This document shows, piece after piece, positions 22,231-30,881 of a DNA stretch of 39,028 nucleotides; positions within the stretch are counted from its first letter, which is position 1, and each line of letters starts with the position of its first letter. Made by a program: the position numbers and the translations under genes. The stretch is from Clostridia bacterium (GTDB lineage: Bacteria; Bacillota; Clostridia; Oscillospirales; Acutalibacteraceae): the NCBI GenBank assembly GCA_017546665.1, contig JAFYSE010000059.1:1-39028 (forward strand), in the 5' to 3' direction. The notes under the pieces were generated by a model. That model was not told where the DNA came from and did no database searches. It was given only the letters and a program-made list of their open reading frames with translations.

Positions 22231-23148
22231 TTATTTAATTTCATTAACATCATATGGTGTTCTTTGATACACAAAGTAGTTGAGCCAGTTTTGGAATAAA
22301 AGGCTTCCTGGTCCACGCCAAGTGAGTGGTGGAGTAAGTCGTGTATCATCATTAGGGAAATAGTTGTATGGAACTTTAATGTCCAAGCCCTTATGTAAAT
22401 CTCTAAAATATTCACGAGCGAGTGTGTCACTGTCATATTCGCTATGACCTGTGCAGTAGAAATTTCTACACTCCATATCTGCCACAATGTGAACACCTGA
22501 AATCTCGGAATAGGAAAGAATCTGCAAGTCTTTTACAAGCGCAATATCTTCCTTCTTTGTTTCTGTGTGACGAGAATGTGGCACATAGAAAACATCACTG
22601 AAACCGCGGAGTAATGGATGATACATATCAAGTGGCTTGTGTGGAAAAATACCAAACATTTTTTCAGGGAGCTTGTATTTAGGAATACCATAATGGTAAT
22701 AAAGAGCAGCCTGAGCACCCCAACAGATGTGGAATGACGAATAAACGTGGCTCTTTGCCCAGTCGAAAATGGTGCAGAGTTCGTCCCAATAGTCAACCTC
22801 TTCAAAAGGCATCATTTCAACGGGAGCACCTGTGACAATCATACCGTCAAATTTCTGGTCTTTAATGTCATCAAAGGTCTTGTAGAATTTGAGCATATGC
22901 TCTTTGCTTGTATTTTTACTCTCGTGAGTAGCAACCTGTAAGAGCTCAATCTCAACCTGTAAAGGTGAGTTACTGAGAAGACGCAAAATCTGTGTTTCGG
23001 TCTCAATCTTCGTAGGCATAAGGTTTAAAAGAATAATTTTAAGCGGACGAATATCCTGAATACTCGCTCTCTGCTCTGTCATAACAAAGATATTCTCCAA
23101 CTCAAGATTATGTCTTGCTGGTAATTGGTCATCAATTTTAATAGGCAT
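22231..23148 (-). CDS. metAA: Homoserine O-acetyltransferase (MetA family)
   Basis: Acylates L-homoserine in the first committed step of methionine synthesis. The protein begins [22 protein letters not shown], contains the nucleophile in [15 protein letters not shown] (Cys142), and ends with the NYFVYQ segment: all MetA hallmarks. Residue 111 is Glu (TGAPVEMM). In characterised MetA enzymes Glu at this place goes with acetyl-CoA and Gly with succinyl-CoA, so acetyl is predicted. I start at the ATG at 23148 (GAGGTG 6 bases upstream), giving 305 residues; the GTG at 23157 lies inside that site. It has its own promoter and palindrome, and no methionine neighbours. Confidence 0.94.
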   Translation of the reverse strand: MPIKIDDQLPARHNLELENIFVMTEQRASIQDIRPLKIILLNLMPTKIETETQILRLLSNSPLQVEIELLQVATHESKNTSKEHMLKFYKTFDDIKDQKFDGMIVTGAPVEMMPFEEVDYWDELCTIFDWAKSHVYSSFHICWGAQAALYYHYGIPKYKLPEKMFGIFPHKPLDMYHPLLRGFSDVFYVPHSRHTETKKEDIALVKDLQILSYSEISGVHIVADMECRNFYCTGHSEYDSDTLAREYFRDLHKGLDIKVPYNYFPNDDTRLTPPLTWRGPGSLLFQNWLNYFVYQRTPYDVNEIK

Positions 23149-23175
23149 TTCGTCCACCTCAATTCATTTCAATAT

Positions 23176-23190
23176 TTGTGTAATACACAA
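23176..23190. promoter_or_regulatory. Palindromic operator candidate upstream of metA
   Basis: Perfect inverted repeat TTGTGT-AAT-ACACAA, centred about 14 bases downstream of the metA -10 box and ahead of its ribosome binding site. TTGTGT-type half sites also occur next to the -10. The position is right for a repressor. The cognate regulator is not identified. It is also a short RNA hairpin. Confidence 0.5.
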
Positions 23191-23196
23191 TTTGGT

Positions 23197-23225
23197 ATTT
23201 TAACACAATCAAAATATAATGTCAA
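23197..23225 (-). promoter_or_regulatory. Promoter of metA
   Basis: On the minus strand TTGACA (23225-23220), 17-base spacer, TAAAAT (23202-23197). Only 71 bases separate metA from the phosphoesterase gene, leaving no room for a SAM riboswitch. Confidence 0.78.
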
Positions 23226-23228
23226 ATT

Positions 23229-24164
23229 TTATAAATTTATAATGTATTCAATTTCCATCCACTTGTGTTCAGCATAATTTCTTACACGAACAAGGATTTC
23301 ACTTTCATAAACCTCAACATAGAGTCCCATACCTCTATCCTGAATGTCTGCATTGCCAACATTATTGTCTGCACCAAAAGCAGGGACACTAATGTAAGTA
23401 ATATTATCTTCATTTACATAGGAAAGCTTATTGTCATAAAAGCCCATGTGCAGATGTCCTGAAAAATAAACGATTTGATTATTACTTTTTCTCATAAGTA
23501 AATGGAGTGCCTCACTCTCTAAACCGATGTGACCTGCAGTCCAGACAAAAGGCCAAGTGTGATTGAGTGGATAGTGGTTGAAAATGAATATAGGTTTACC
23601 GCTTTCTTCAGCAGAGTTCAGCTCGTTTTCAATCCAGGCAAGTTGTTGGGCAGAAAGATATTGTTGCACCCCTGCATCGGATTCGGAGGCTAAAACTATG
23701 AATTTATAACCATTGATTTCGCGGCTATAATATGCATTTTCAACATTCTCGTCCATAAATGTGTTATAGAAACTAACAAATTGATTAGCCTGTGTGTTAT
23801 AGTCCCCGGAATTCTGTCCGCTCGGGCAAAGGTCGTGGTTACCGGATGTAACAAGCACATTTTCAATATGGTTATATCTGTCAAGAATACCATAGAAGAA
23901 TGTATGCTCAATGTTTTGTCCATTCATTGTATTGTCGCCCAAGAACACAAGAGCATCATTTCTTGTAGCTGAGTTTACATCACGAACTCCCTCACCGAAA
24001 AAGTTGAATCTTTCAGTATTATTACCTTCCATATGCACATCGGAAAGCACAGAAAACACCAATTCGGGTTCTTCGTTTTTTGGCGAATATTCAGCAATAC
24101 TTCCCGTTGGGAAATAAACAAATACAGCAAGAATTGTTGCTATGATTTTATAAAAGAAATTCAT
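23229..24164 (-). CDS. Secreted or membrane-anchored metallophosphoesterase
   Basis: A 311-residue calcineurin-like phosphoesterase. An N-terminal hydrophobic helix (about 5-24) acts as signal peptide or anchor; no lipobox cysteine is seen. The metal-site motifs appear in order: VLSDVHMEG, FLGDNTMNG, TSGNHDLCPSG, a His in FNHYPLNH, and FSGHLHMGF. The substrate is unknown; outside-facing members act on nucleotides or phosphodiesters. It begins 12 bases after the hemW stop, so it is probably the last gene of the long obgE operon, with GGGGTG before the start. metA follows with a separate promoter. Confidence 0.85.
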   Translation of the reverse strand: MNFFYKIIATILAVFVYFPTGSIAEYSPKNEEPELVFSVLSDVHMEGNNTERFNFFGEGVRDVNSATRNDALVFLGDNTMNGQNIEHTFFYGILDRYNHIENVLVTSGNHDLCPSGQNSGDYNTQANQFVSFYNTFMDENVENAYYSREINGYKFIVLASESDAGVQQYLSAQQLAWIENELNSAEESGKPIFIFNHYPLNHTWPFVWTAGHIGLESEALHLLMRKSNNQIVYFSGHLHMGFYDNKLSYVNEDNITYISVPAFGADNNVGNADIQDRGMGLYVEVYESEILVRVRNYAEHKWMEIEYIINL

Positions 24165-24176
24165 AAAAACACACCC

Positions 24177-25274
24177 CTATAATATCTCCGCTAATATGCT
24201 GTTTGATATCAAAAATCCTTTTCGGGTTAATGCAATACCGTTTTCGGTTTTTGTCATATATCCGTTATCAATGAAAATCTGTGATTTATCATATATCTCT
24301 TGTGGAATATTATGTCCGAAGCGCTCAAAAACCTTTTCTTCATTTAAGCCTTCAACAAGCCTTAAATTGAGCATGGCATATTCTGTGAAATCTCCACCCA
24401 TTCCGTCTTGAATAGGGGAGTTACCATTCATAAAGGACTCAAAATCTCGGTCATAATAAAAACGCTTGCCGTCTAAAAATGAATGTGCAGATGGTCCAAG
24501 TCCAAGATATTCTTCACAATGCCAATATTTTAAGTTGTGACGACTTTCAAATCCTGCTTTTGCAAAATTTGAAATTTCATATTGTATAATGCCCTTACTT
24601 TCAAGAGTTTCGCACATCTGTAAATACAAGTCCGCAGTCAAATCATCATCAGGGAAATTGTATTTGTGTTTGTTTTTATAAAAAAAGGTATTCTCTTCAA
24701 GTTTGAGCATATATGCACTTATATGTGGTACACCGAGTGAAAGACAGAAATTGAGAGTTTCATTTAAACTCTTTTCAGTCTGATTTGGAATACCCAGCAT
24801 AACATCAAGAGTGATGTTTTCAAAGCCAATCTTTTGAGCTGTTTTAACTGCAATTTCAACCTGATTTCTGGCACTTAATCTGCCCAAGGTTCGTCTTTCA
24901 CTATCAACGGCAGATTGAAGTCCCAAGGAAATTCTGTTTACACCACAATTATAAAGAGTTTTGAAAAAATCCTCATTTAGCCCGTGGGGATTACATTCAA
25001 CTGTGATTTCAGCATCGTCTGTCAAAAAGTCCGATTTGCAGGTTTCAACAAGAATTTGAAGATTTTCTGCACCTAAAGCCGAAGGAGTACCACCACCGAT
25101 GTAAAGTGTATCACCTTTACGTTGTAAGGTGGAAATACTTGACAAAATTCTCTCTTTGAGAACTTGGGTGTAAGCGTCTTTTTCTGTATCCTTACCCGAA
25201 AAAGAGTAAAAATCACAGTATGGACACTTTGACTTGCAAAAGGGGATATGTAGATATAATCCTATGTTTTTCAT
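24177..25274 (-). CDS. hemW: HemW-type radical SAM protein (heme chaperone, HemN-like)
   Basis: A 365-residue radical SAM enzyme. The cluster motif CKSKCPYCDF is at residues 13-22, preceded by GLYLHIPF; GGGTPSALG and the C-terminal HNLKYWHCEEYLGLGPSAHSF are HemW marks. HemW proteins bind heme and hand it to acceptors; older annotations call them oxygen-independent coproporphyrinogen III oxidase. Its ATG overlaps the ybaK stop by 4 bases. The lepA-hemW association is widespread in Firmicutes. No other heme genes are present here. Confidence 0.92.
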   Translation of the reverse strand: MKNIGLYLHIPFCKSKCPYCDFYSFSGKDTEKDAYTQVLKERILSSISTLQRKGDTLYIGGGTPSALGAENLQILVETCKSDFLTDDAEITVECNPHGLNEDFFKTLYNCGVNRISLGLQSAVDSERRTLGRLSARNQVEIAVKTAQKIGFENITLDVMLGIPNQTEKSLNETLNFCLSLGVPHISAYMLKLEENTFFYKNKHKYNFPDDDLTADLYLQMCETLESKGIIQYEISNFAKAGFESRHNLKYWHCEEYLGLGPSAHSFLDGKRFYYDRDFESFMNGNSPIQDGMGGDFTEYAMLNLRLVEGLNEEKVFERFGHNIPQEIYDKSQIFIDNGYMTKTENGIALTRKGFLISNSILAEIL

Positions 25275-25753
25275 ACTTTTATGTAAGTAATTGTATGACC
25301 GCAGGATTTAACATATTTTACAAGGTCATCGAATTTTAAAAATACTGTTGCCGTGTTATCGTTCGGATGACAACCAACAGTTTCTTCTTTCTTCAAATCC
25401 GCATCAAAATAGATTTCAAGCTCTTTTTCTGTGTCATAAATCACACCAAAAGGAGAAACTGAGCCTTTTTCGACTTTTAAATATTTCTCAAGTCTTTGGT
25501 CGGATGCAAAACTCAATTTTGTTGAGTCGATTTCATCACGAATAAGTCGCAAATCAGCTCTTTTGTCACCGTGAAGGACAACAAGCATATTTCGAGTACC
25601 CTTAACATCACGAAGAACAAGATTTTTAGGAATATGACCATATTCTTCAAGGTGATGTTCTGCCAAATCTTCCATTGTAAAGGCAGCAGGATGCTCTACT
25701 TTTTTATATTCAATTTCTAATTCTTTAAGTCTTTCAAAAATTTCTTTATTCAT
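25271..25753 (-). CDS. YbaK/ProX-type aminoacyl-tRNA deacylase
   Basis: A 160-residue YbaK-fold protein that probably hydrolyses mischarged tRNA (Ala-tRNAPro or similar): [52 protein letters not shown] and [11 protein letters not shown] match PrdX/ProX-like proteins. The longer open frame continues into lepA; I take the ATG at 25753 (25756 is an alternative), which overlaps the lepA end by about 8 bases, without a strong ribosome binding site, so it relies on coupling. Its stop overlaps the hemW start. Confidence 0.9.
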   Translation of the reverse strand: MNKEIFERLKELEIEYKKVEHPAAFTMEDLAEHHLEEYGHIPKNLVLRDVKGTRNMLVVLHGDKRADLRLIRDEIDSTKLSFASDQRLEKYLKVEKGSVSPFGVIYDTEKELEIYFDADLKKEETVGCHPNDNTATVFLKFDDLVKYVKSCGHTITYIKV

Positions 25754-27554
25754 CATCAAGTTTAAGTACAGCCATAAATGCCTCTTGTGGTACTTCAACA
25801 GTACCGAAGTGACGCATGCGCTTTTTACCTTCCTTCTGTTTTTCAAGCAACTTCTTTTTACGAGTAATGTCACCGCCATAGCATTTTGCAAGAACGTCTT
25901 TTCTCATAGCCTTAACTGTTTCACGGGCAATAACCTTACCACCAATAGCCATTTGAATCGGAATTTCAAACATCTGGCGTGGAATATTGTCTTTAAGCTT
26001 TTCTGCGATTCTACGAGCCTTTGCATAAGCTTTTTCACTATGAATCATAAATGAAAGGGCATCAATGATATCACCATTAAGAAGTACGTCAAGTTTAATA
26101 ATGCTTGAACGTTGATAATCACTCATTTCATAGTCAAAGGATGCGTAACCCCTTGTACGAGATTTCAGCACATCAAAGAAGTCGTAAATGATTTCATTAA
26201 GTGGAAGAATATAGTGTATATCAACTCTGTCACTTGCAAGGTGAGTAGTGTTCATATAAACACCACGTCTGTCCTGACAAAGATTCATAATCGCACCGAT
26301 ATATTCAGGTGGAGCATAGATGTGTGCATCAACTGTTGGTTCCTCGCAATAGTCGATATTTGCAGGGTCAGGATAATGACTTGGGTTATCAATTTCAATA
26401 ATCTCACCATTTGTAAGGTGAACTTTATAAATAACACTTGGAATTGTTGTAACAAGGTCAAGGTTATATTCTCTTTCAAGTCTTTCCTGAATGATTTCAA
26501 GGTGTAAAAGTCCCAAGAACCCACAACGGAAACCAAAGCCCAAAGCACCCGATGTTTCAGGCTCGAAAGAAAGAGCTGCATCGTTTAATTGCAATTTTTC
26601 AAGTGCTTCACGCAGGTTTTCATAGTCAGCACCGTCAGCAGGGTAAACACCACAGAAAACCATTGGATTTACCTTTCTGTAACCTGCCAAAGCTTCGGAT
26701 GCGGGATTTTCAGCAGTTGTAACAGTGTCACCAACACGAGCATCACTTACAGTTTTGATTGATGCGGTAATGTATCCAACCTCACCCGATGTGAGCTCTT
26801 TTTGTGGTTCCATAGCATTTGGACGCATATATCCAACTTCAACAACGTTGAATTCTGCACCTGTTGCCATCATTCGCATTGTGTCACCGGGTTTGATTTT
26901 ACCATCCATAACACGAACATAAACAATAACACCCTTGTAACTGTCATAAACAGAGTCAAAAACAAGTGCTCGAAGTGGCTCATCATCACGATTTTCAGGT
27001 GGTGGAACAAGGTCAACAATGCTTTCAAGAACTGCCTCAATATTTTGTCCTGTCTTTGCAGAAACACGGGGAGCTTCGTCACAAGAAAGACCAATAACTT
27101 CTTCAACTTCATTTGCAACCCTGTCAGGGTCAGCGGCAGGAAGGTCGATTTTATTGATAACTGGAACTAATTCAAGGTCGTGGTCAAGTGCTAAATAAGT
27201 GTTAGCAAGTGTCTGTGCCTCAACACCTTGAGATGCGTCAATAATAAGCACAGCACCTTCACAAGCAGCAAGTGAACGAGAAACCTCATAGTTAAAGTCC
27301 ACGTGACCGGGAGTGTCGATAAGGTTTAATTCGTATGTATTGCCGTCCTTTGCCTTGTAGTCAAGTTTAACGGCATGAGCCTTGATTGTAATACCACGCT
27401 CACGTTCTAAATCCATATTGTCAAGTAATTGTTCTGTCATATCACGCTTCGCAACAGTTTCTGTAAGTTCAAGAAGTCTGTCGGCAAGAGTACTCTTACC
27501 GTGGTCGATATGAGCGATAATTGAAAAATTTCTAATGTTGTCTTTCTTCTGCAT
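25746..27554 (-). CDS. lepA: Elongation factor 4 (LepA)
   Basis: A 602-residue translational GTPase. GTP-binding motifs are [25 protein letters not shown] and [10 protein letters not shown]; the EF4-specific C terminus has [15 protein letters not shown] sequence ([37 protein letters not shown] in the window's protein, positions near the end). It affects initiation and translocation on the ribosome. Normal length. AGGTAA precedes the ATG, 20 bases after the yitT stop. Fourth gene of the obgE operon. Confidence 0.97.
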   Translation of the reverse strand: MQKKDNIRNFSIIAHIDHGKSTLADRLLELTETVAKRDMTEQLLDNMDLERERGITIKAHAVKLDYKAKDGNTYELNLIDTPGHVDFNYEVSRSLAACEGAVLIIDASQGVEAQTLANTYLALDHDLELVPVINKIDLPAADPDRVANEVEEVIGLSCDEAPRVSAKTGQNIEAVLESIVDLVPPPENRDDEPLRALVFDSVYDSYKGVIVYVRVMDGKIKPGDTMRMMATGAEFNVVEVGYMRPNAMEPQKELTSGEVGYITASIKTVSDARVGDTVTTAENPASEALAGYRKVNPMVFCGVYPADGADYENLREALEKLQLNDAALSFEPETSGALGFGFRCGFLGLLHLEIIQERLEREYNLDLVTTIPSVIYKVHLTNGEIIEIDNPSHYPDPANIDYCEEPTVDAHIYAPPEYIGAIMNLCQDRRGVYMNTTHLASDRVDIHYILPLNEIIYDFFDVLKSRTRGYASFDYEMSDYQRSSIIKLDVLLNGDIIDALSFMIHSEKAYAKARRIAEKLKDNIPRQMFEIPIQMAIGGKVIARETVKAMRKDVLAKCYGGDITRKKKLLEKQKEGKKRMRHFGTVEVPQEAFMAVLKLDDE

Positions 27555-27574
27555 ATATTACCTCATAAAATGAA

Positions 27575-28435
27575 TTAAATACTATTTTTAAATCCGTTAC
27601 CGAGAATCTGCTTGGATTGAGTCACAATAAAGAAAGCGTTTTCATCGGCTGATTTTATTTTTTTGATAAATTTCTGTGTCTGGTTATCATAACAAGCGCA
27701 CAATAGAATATCCCTTTCTTGATTTGAATAACCGCCATAACCTTTGAGCATTGTAACACCACGGTTAAAATCATTTAAAATTATATGGCGTATTTCGTTA
27801 CCCTTGTCCGTTATAACCATAATTGTTGCACCACGGCTTACACCGAAAATTACGTAGTCAAGGACTTGTGCACTGACAAAGGTTACAACTGCTGCATAAA
27901 GCATAGCCTCAATATTTTTATAGATAATACCACCAAGTAGTATAACAAAACCGTCAAAAATGAGAACACTTTTTCCAAATGAGAAATGGGGATGGTTAAT
28001 TTGAATCAACTTTGCAATAATATCGATTCCACCCGTTGTGGCATTGCGAACAAATATAATTCCAAGGGAAATACCTACCAATGCACCACCAATAAGGGAA
28101 GATAGAAGCAAATCATTTGAATATGCAGGCAAAAAGGAGCCTGTGTCAATTATTATTGATGTGATAAAGGTTGCCCAGATGGTCATTTTTATAAATTTTC
28201 CGCCAAGTTTTTTTAATGCTATAAGAAAAAGGGGAACATTCATTACGAAAATTGCAGTACCAATGGGGATATCAAAAAGGAAGTTAAGAATAGTTGCAAT
28301 TCCTGAAAAACCACCATAGAGAATACCGTTTTTTGCTAGAAAGCAGTTAACTGCAATACTCATCCCAATACCACCTAATATGAAAATACAGGTGTCAATA
28401 AGAAATTCTTTTAAACTAATCAGGCTTTTTTTCAC
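27575..28435 (-). CDS. YitT-family membrane protein
   Basis: About 286 residues: an N-terminal block of five or six membrane helices (about 10-200) and a C-terminal soluble DUF2179-type domain (GVTMLKGYGGYSNQERDILLCACYDNQTQKFIKKIKSAD...FFIVTQSKQILGNGF). Function of the family is unknown, with transport suspected. The open frame reaches 28468, but I take the GTG at 28435 because GGAG lies 9 bases upstream and the protein then starts with KKSLISLKEFLID; the ATG at 28444 is adjacent to that site. The start lies 20 bases inside mrnC. Confidence 0.88.
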   Translation of the reverse strand: MKKSLISLKEFLIDTCIFILGGIGMSIAVNCFLAKNGILYGGFSGIATILNFLFDIPIGTAIFVMNVPLFLIALKKLGGKFIKMTIWATFITSIIIDTGSFLPAYSNDLLLSSLIGGALVGISLGIIFVRNATTGGIDIIAKLIQINHPHFSFGKSVLIFDGFVILLGGIIYKNIEAMLYAAVVTFVSAQVLDYVIFGVSRGATIMVITDKGNEIRHIILNDFNRGVTMLKGYGGYSNQERDILLCACYDNQTQKFIKKIKSADENAFFIVTQSKQILGNGFKNSI

Positions 28436-28838
28436 CTTGGTCATCTCCAAAACTGTTGATGACTTCATTAAGCAGGAATTTTAATCTTTCGTTTTCGTTT
28501 TTTAGATATAAATATCCAATAAGTGTTTCAAATCCCGTAGCATAATGATAGTCACATCCGCTTTGGTTCTTTGGTGTGTGGGATGTATGTGCGTTTCTAC
28601 CACGCTTAAACACATCCGTTTCCTTTTCTGTAAGTAAAGGCATAATTTTTCTCATAGCATCTGCCTGAGCCGATGCCTTTACGGACTGAACCGAAAGCTT
28701 ATGTAACTCCCCAACGGGACGATTTGCCTCACAGACCAGCTTTTCACGAATGAAAAGTGAAAAAACTGCATCGCCTGTAAAAGCGAGTGCTAAGGGACTT
28801 AAAGTGTCCACCTTAATATCTTTATCAAATAATCTCAT
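28416..28838 (-). CDS. mrnC: Mini-ribonuclease III
   Basis: A 140-residue RNase III catalytic domain without the dsRNA-binding domain. Recognisable marks: LALAFTGDAVFSLFIREKL with the catalytic acidic residue, KASAQADAM, FKRGRNAHTSHTPKNQS, and YHYATGFETLIGYLYL. In B. subtilis it matures 23S rRNA ends. It is usually next to cysS; here it follows obgE by 5 bases, which is also a translation/ribosome context. Overlaps yitT at its 3' end. Confidence 0.93.
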   Translation of the reverse strand: MRLFDKDIKVDTLSPLALAFTGDAVFSLFIREKLVCEANRPVGELHKLSVQSVKASAQADAMRKIMPLLTEKETDVFKRGRNAHTSHTPKNQSGCDYHYATGFETLIGYLYLKNENERLKFLLNEVINSFGDDQGEKKPD

Positions 28839-28843
28839 AAATA

Positions 28844-30115
28844 TTATGGAACATAGTCAAATTCTAAATCATAGATGCTGACTGTGTCACCCTCCTGAAT
28901 ACCTTTGTCAATAAGTGCTTTAATAACACCACGTTCCTGAATAACTCTCTGGAAATACTGAAGTGATTCATAGTCATCAAGGTCAGTTTTGCAAAGAATT
29001 CTGTAAATCCAGTCTGCCTCAACAATGTAAACACCGTCTTCAACAGTAATTGTGAACCCGTCGTTACTCTTTTTAGCAATAACTTCCATTGGAATTTCTT
29101 CACTTTCATAGTGTTTAACAGGTGGGAGAGTATCAAGTGTACGTGCAACTGAATTTATAAGCTCTTGTGTGTTGTGTTTTATTGGAGCACAAATCTCAAA
29201 GTATTCGTACCCTTTACCCTCAATATATGCTCTGAATTCCTCTAACTGCTCGTCAGTTGCAAGGTCAATTTTGTTTCCTGCAACGATTTGTGGGCATTTT
29301 GCCAATTCAGGATTGAATTTTTCTAATTCAGCATTGATTGTTTCAAAGTCTTCGATTGGATTTCTGCCTTCACTACCTGCAACGTCAACAATGTGTACAA
29401 GCATACGGCATCTTTCAACGTGACGTAAGAATTCATGTCCTAAACCAATACCTTCGGCAGCACCTTCAATAAGACCGGGAATATCAGCCATAACAAAGCT
29501 CTTTTCAGGGCCCATTGAAACAACACCTAAAACAGGGATAATAGTTGTAAAATGATAGTCACCAACAAGTGGTTTTGCCTGACTTACAACGGAAATAAAT
29601 GAAGATTTACCAACATTAGGAAAACCTAAAAGTCCAACGTCTGCAATAAGTTTCAATTCAAGGCTTACTTCCCATTCTTCACCGGGAGCACCATTTTTAG
29701 CAAATTTTGGTGTCTGACGTGTAGATGTTGCAAAGTGGGAGTTACCCCAACCACCACGACCACCTTTTGCACCGATGAATTCGTCGTCGGTGGACATATC
29801 AGCCATAATAACGCCACTCTCAACCTCACGGATAATTGTGCCACGTGGTACTTTAATTATCAAATCCTGACCCTTTTTACCACTGCGTTTTCCACCACTA
29901 CCGTTAGCACCCGCTTCAGCCTTATATTTTCTTTTGTAACGGAAGTCTGCAAGGGTGGAAAGGTTATCGTCAACCTTAAAAACTATGTTGCCTCCACGAC
30001 CACCGTCACCACCGTCAGGACCGCCTGCGTTGATATATTTTTCTCTGTGAAAAGCAACTGCACCGTTACCACCGTCTCCGGCTTTAATCTTAATTTTAGC
30101 AATATCTACAAACAT
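28844..30115 (-). CDS. obgE: Obg-family GTPase ObgE/CgtA
   Basis: A 423-residue protein: glycine-rich Obg fold (1-158, with KAGDGGNGAVAFHREK and GGDGGRGG), G domain (GFPNVGKSS, DIPGLIEGAAEGIGLG, NKIDL), and a C-terminal OCT domain ending YDLEFDYVP. It acts in 50S assembly and stress signalling and is essential in most bacteria. I start at the ATG at 30115, with AGAGG upstream; nine further codons of open frame precede it without a site. First gene of the seven-gene operon. Confidence 0.97.
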   Translation of the reverse strand: MFVDIAKIKIKAGDGGNGAVAFHREKYINAGGPDGGDGGRGGNIVFKVDDNLSTLADFRYKRKYKAEAGANGSGGKRSGKKGQDLIIKVPRGTIIREVESGVIMADMSTDDEFIGAKGGRGGWGNSHFATSTRQTPKFAKNGAPGEEWEVSLELKLIADVGLLGFPNVGKSSFISVVSQAKPLVGDYHFTTIIPVLGVVSMGPEKSFVMADIPGLIEGAAEGIGLGHEFLRHVERCRMLVHIVDVAGSEGRNPIEDFETINAELEKFNPELAKCPQIVAGNKIDLATDEQLEEFRAYIEGKGYEYFEICAPIKHNTQELINSVARTLDTLPPVKHYESEEIPMEVIAKKSNDGFTITVEDGVYIVEADWIYRILCKTDLDDYESLQYFQRVIQERGVIKALIDKGIQEGDTVSIYDLEFDYVP

Positions 30116-30297
30116 ATTTTTACCTCTATTTATATACAATTAAATATAAATTCCCATTATCCTTATTATTTTACACTATTTTCATAAAATAATAAATACT
30201 TATTTTGATATTTTTTTGATTTTTTATTTGGCGAACAAACGAACAAAAAATAAAAAATATTCTTTTTTTAGAAAAAACAAGTGTGAAGACGCTTGAA

Positions 30298-30344
30298 ATC
30301 AAATATATTGTATAAAAGGTATTGACAACCACAATATATTGTGG
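30298..30344. promoter_or_regulatory. Tandem NrdR-like boxes
   Basis: Box 2 at 30329-30344 is a perfect 16-base palindrome, CCACAATATATTGTGG. Box 1 at 30298-30313 has the same ten-base core AATATATTGT. The cores are exactly 31 bases apart, three helical turns. NrdR sites are tandem CwAtATaTwG palindromes spaced by whole helical turns. Box 2 fills the spacer of a promoter, so binding would block it. Confidence 0.55.
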
Positions 30345-30350
30345 TAATAT
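30322..30350 (+). promoter_or_regulatory. Promoter P1 with palindromic spacer
   Basis: TTGACA (30322-30327), 17-base spacer made almost entirely of the NrdR-like palindrome, TAATAT (30345-30350). It points at the small SOS-type membrane gene 190 bases away; no other gene lies between. Confidence 0.72.
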
Positions 30351-30392
30351 AAGGCTGAAAAGATGAAATAAGCAAAAATTATCGAAAACTAT

Positions 30393-30408
30393 GTCCGTAA
30401 AAACGGAC
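30393..30408 (+). promoter_or_regulatory. Hairpin between promoters P1 and P2
   Basis: GTCCGT-AAAA-ACGGAC, perfect six-base stem in the P1 leader. No clear T run follows, so it is not a convincing terminator. Function unknown. Confidence 0.4.
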
Positions 30409-30438
30409 TGAAAATACAAAATTTTCCGAACATTTGTA

Positions 30439-30466
30439 TTGACATTTTGAAAAAATCATCTATAAT
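30439..30466 (+). promoter_or_regulatory. Promoter P2 of the small membrane protein
   Basis: TTGACA (30439-30444), 16-base spacer, TATAAT (30461-30466). Expected start near 30473, immediately before the LexA-type box. Confidence 0.78.
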
Positions 30467-30478
30467 ATGACTTGTAAA

Positions 30479-30490
30479 GAACATTTGTTC
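30479..30490. promoter_or_regulatory. LexA (SOS) operator
   Basis: GAAC-ATTT-GTTC, a perfect match to the Firmicutes LexA core GAAC-N4-GTTC, just downstream of the P2 start point where bound repressor would block transcription. A degenerate partner (GAACATTTGTAT) overlaps the P2 -35 region at 30428-30439. Confidence 0.78.
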
Positions 30491-30539
30491 CATTTTGTTC
30501 GGTAAAAATTCAAATTAAAATAAATCGGAGGTTGATTTT

Positions 30540-30782
30540 ATGTCAGCAACATTCGCAATCACAACTTTAATAGAACTCGCAGTAGCAATTCTTTTGGTAT
30601 ATGGTTTTATGCACGAAGAAAAATTCATCGCATTCGAACAGGCAGTTAGAAGAATTGTAATCGGTAACATCCGTCGTGCAATCCGTATTCATAATCATAA
30701 AAAAGCTGTGGCAAGGGGAGAACATCTCCGTTTACACACAGTAAACACAAGAGTTTCTGAAACAAAAACAACAGTAGCATAA
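30540..30782 (+). CDS. Small membrane protein under SOS-type control, unknown
   Basis: An 80-residue protein. One membrane helix (about 4-24, FAITTLIELAVAILLVYGF) is followed by HEEKFIAFEQAV and a strongly basic region (RRIVIGNIRRAIRIHNHKKAVAR), probably cytoplasmic. GGAGG lies 8 bases before the ATG. Two promoters and LexA- and NrdR-like operators lie upstream. Single-helix SOS-induced proteins of other bacteria (YneA, SidA type) inhibit cell division; the layout is analogous, but there is no LysM domain or sequence match I can claim. The basic tail might bind nucleic acid or anionic lipid. It is monocistronic. Confidence 0.82.
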   Translation: MSATFAITTLIELAVAILLVYGFMHEEKFIAFEQAVRRIVIGNIRRAIRIHNHKKAVARGEHLRLHTVNTRVSETKTTVA

Positions 30783-30835
30783 GAAAAATCTTTTCGATTG
30801 TCATAATAAATCCTTTCACACCTTTCAAAAAGAGA

Positions 30836-30870
30836 AATCCCCAGGGTAAATAACCTTGGGGATTTTTCTA
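30836..30870. terminator. Bidirectional terminator
   Basis: AAATCCCAGG pairs with CCTTGGGGATTT (two-base bulge) around TAAATAA-type loop sequence, followed by TTTTT. It lies between the small SOS-type gene and the converging radical SAM gene. Confidence 0.82.
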
Positions 30871-30881
30871 TGTATTTTTAA

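Noticed and set aside
23149..23228. SAM riboswitch or T-box upstream of metA
   Set aside because: Only about 70 bases are available, already holding a promoter and palindrome; no aptamer core motifs are present.
29735..30187. Long plus-strand open frame opposite obgE
   Set aside because: Its sequence is a Thr/Val/Cys-rich reflection of the glycine-rich obgE codons; no ribosome binding site or family features.
30233..30244. Second LexA site (GAAC twice)
   Set aside because: The two GAAC units are direct, not inverted repeats, and do not form the required GAAC-N4-GTTC.
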